A stretch of DNA of 6,385 nucleotides from an uncultured Clostridia bacterium (GTDB lineage: Bacteria > Bacillota > Clostridia > Oscillospirales > Acutalibacteraceae). A program made the position numbers and the translations under genes. The notes beneath the pieces were generated by a model that was not told where the DNA came from, ran no database searches, and was given only the letters and a program-made list of their open reading frames with translations. The stretch covers positions 1-6,385 of the forward strand of contig CALFPM010000085.1 of NCBI GenBank assembly GCA_937919155.1. Reading direction: 5' to 3'. This document shows, one piece after another, positions 6,251-6,385 of this stretch (positions are counted from its first letter, which is position 1; each line of letters opens with the position of its first letter).

Positions 6251-6385
6251 TTCTATTCGTCTCCTTTTTGAAAAATGTCTGTTGTTTTTTCTTCTTTTTC
6301 TTTGTTTCGGGCATTATCTTCGGTTCTTTTAACCCTGCCGTCTCCAAAGCTCTCGGCCACGGACCCAAAAAGGCTTTGATGCGTG
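6243..6385 (-). CDS. 3' end of an upstream gene with an HNH-repeat-like motif (partial)
   Basis: The minus-strand frame from 6383 to the TAA at 6245-6243 is open for 46 codons. It reads RIKAFLGPWPRALETAGLKE and then a Lys-rich tail ending KKETNRND. The segment 'FLGPWPRALETAGL' resembles the 'FGSWxxALxxAGL' core of the homing-endonuclease-associated (HNH) repeat, a small helical nucleic-acid-associated motif. The basic tail would also fit nucleic-acid contact. Its stop codon lies 8 bp inside the next gene, and the next gene's Shine-Dalgarno is inside this frame, so the two are probably co-transcribed or translationally coupled. The other two frames either stop early or give no recognisable motif. 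The start and most of the gene lie outside the window, so neither the product nor any link to vitamin transport can be settled. The family match is from memory of the motif only. Confidence 0.55.
   Translation of the reverse strand, partial: RIKAFLGPWPRALETAGLKEPKIMPETKKKKKKQQTFFKKETNRND
6260..6266 (-). promoter_or_regulatory. Shine-Dalgarno for the secreted alpha-barrel protein
   Basis: The minus strand reads AAGGAGA at 6266-6260, 9 nt before the ATG at 6250. It supports that ATG, which is followed directly by a lipophilic signal peptide. The site lies inside the tail of the upstream reading frame. No sigma-A-like promoter was recognised between 6251 and 6385. Confidence 0.75.

Overview
All recognisable genes in this window lie on the minus strand, packed head to tail, so transcription runs from base 6385 towards base 1. 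The base composition is moderate to low GC. Shine-Dalgarno sites are strong (AAGGAGG type), and the secreted proteins have Thr/Lys-rich stalks and 'AYDALTDEQKALV'-type surface modules. Together these suggest a Gram-positive anaerobe of the Clostridia, probably a gut Oscillospiraceae/Ruminococcus-like bacterium. That placement is inference from sequence style; no marker gene is present.

Layout in transcription order: (1) 6383-6243, the 3' end of a gene whose visible part carries a motif like the homing-endonuclease-associated/HNH repeat, overlapping the next gene by 8 bp. (2) 6250-4196, a secreted 684-residue protein with a signal peptide, a divergent DUF4430-like domain, an Ig-like beta domain, an alpha/alpha-barrel of prenyltransferase/squalene-oxidase-type repeats, a small helical surface module and a hydrophobic aromatic tail. 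(3) A 70-bp gap with a perfect 12-bp stem hairpin. (4) 4125-2716, a membrane-anchored protein with a FecR-like beta domain, a roughly 110-residue Thr/Lys stalk and a C-terminal DUF4430 (transcobalamin-like C-terminal) domain. (5) 2714-1824, EcfT. (6) 1851-190, two EcfA ATPases fused in one chain. (7) 193-1, the N-terminal 64 residues of an ECF S component, cut by the window edge.

Genes 2 to 7 look like one operon encoding a complete, dedicated (group I) ECF vitamin importer together with two extracytoplasmic proteins. Their folds correspond to the two halves of mammalian intrinsic factor/transcobalamin: an alpha6/alpha6 barrel plus a DUF4430-type beta domain. The most economical reading is a surface capture-and-import system for cobalamin or another corrinoid. 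Secreted and anchored proteins would bind the ligand outside the membrane and deliver it to the S component, and EcfT with the fused ATPase would power uptake. The ligand is inferred from fold and context. No cobalamin riboswitch is visible, but the operon's promoter region probably lies outside the window. There are no RNA genes, mobile elements, CRISPR arrays or convincing terminators, and no gene-free stretch longer than 300 bases.
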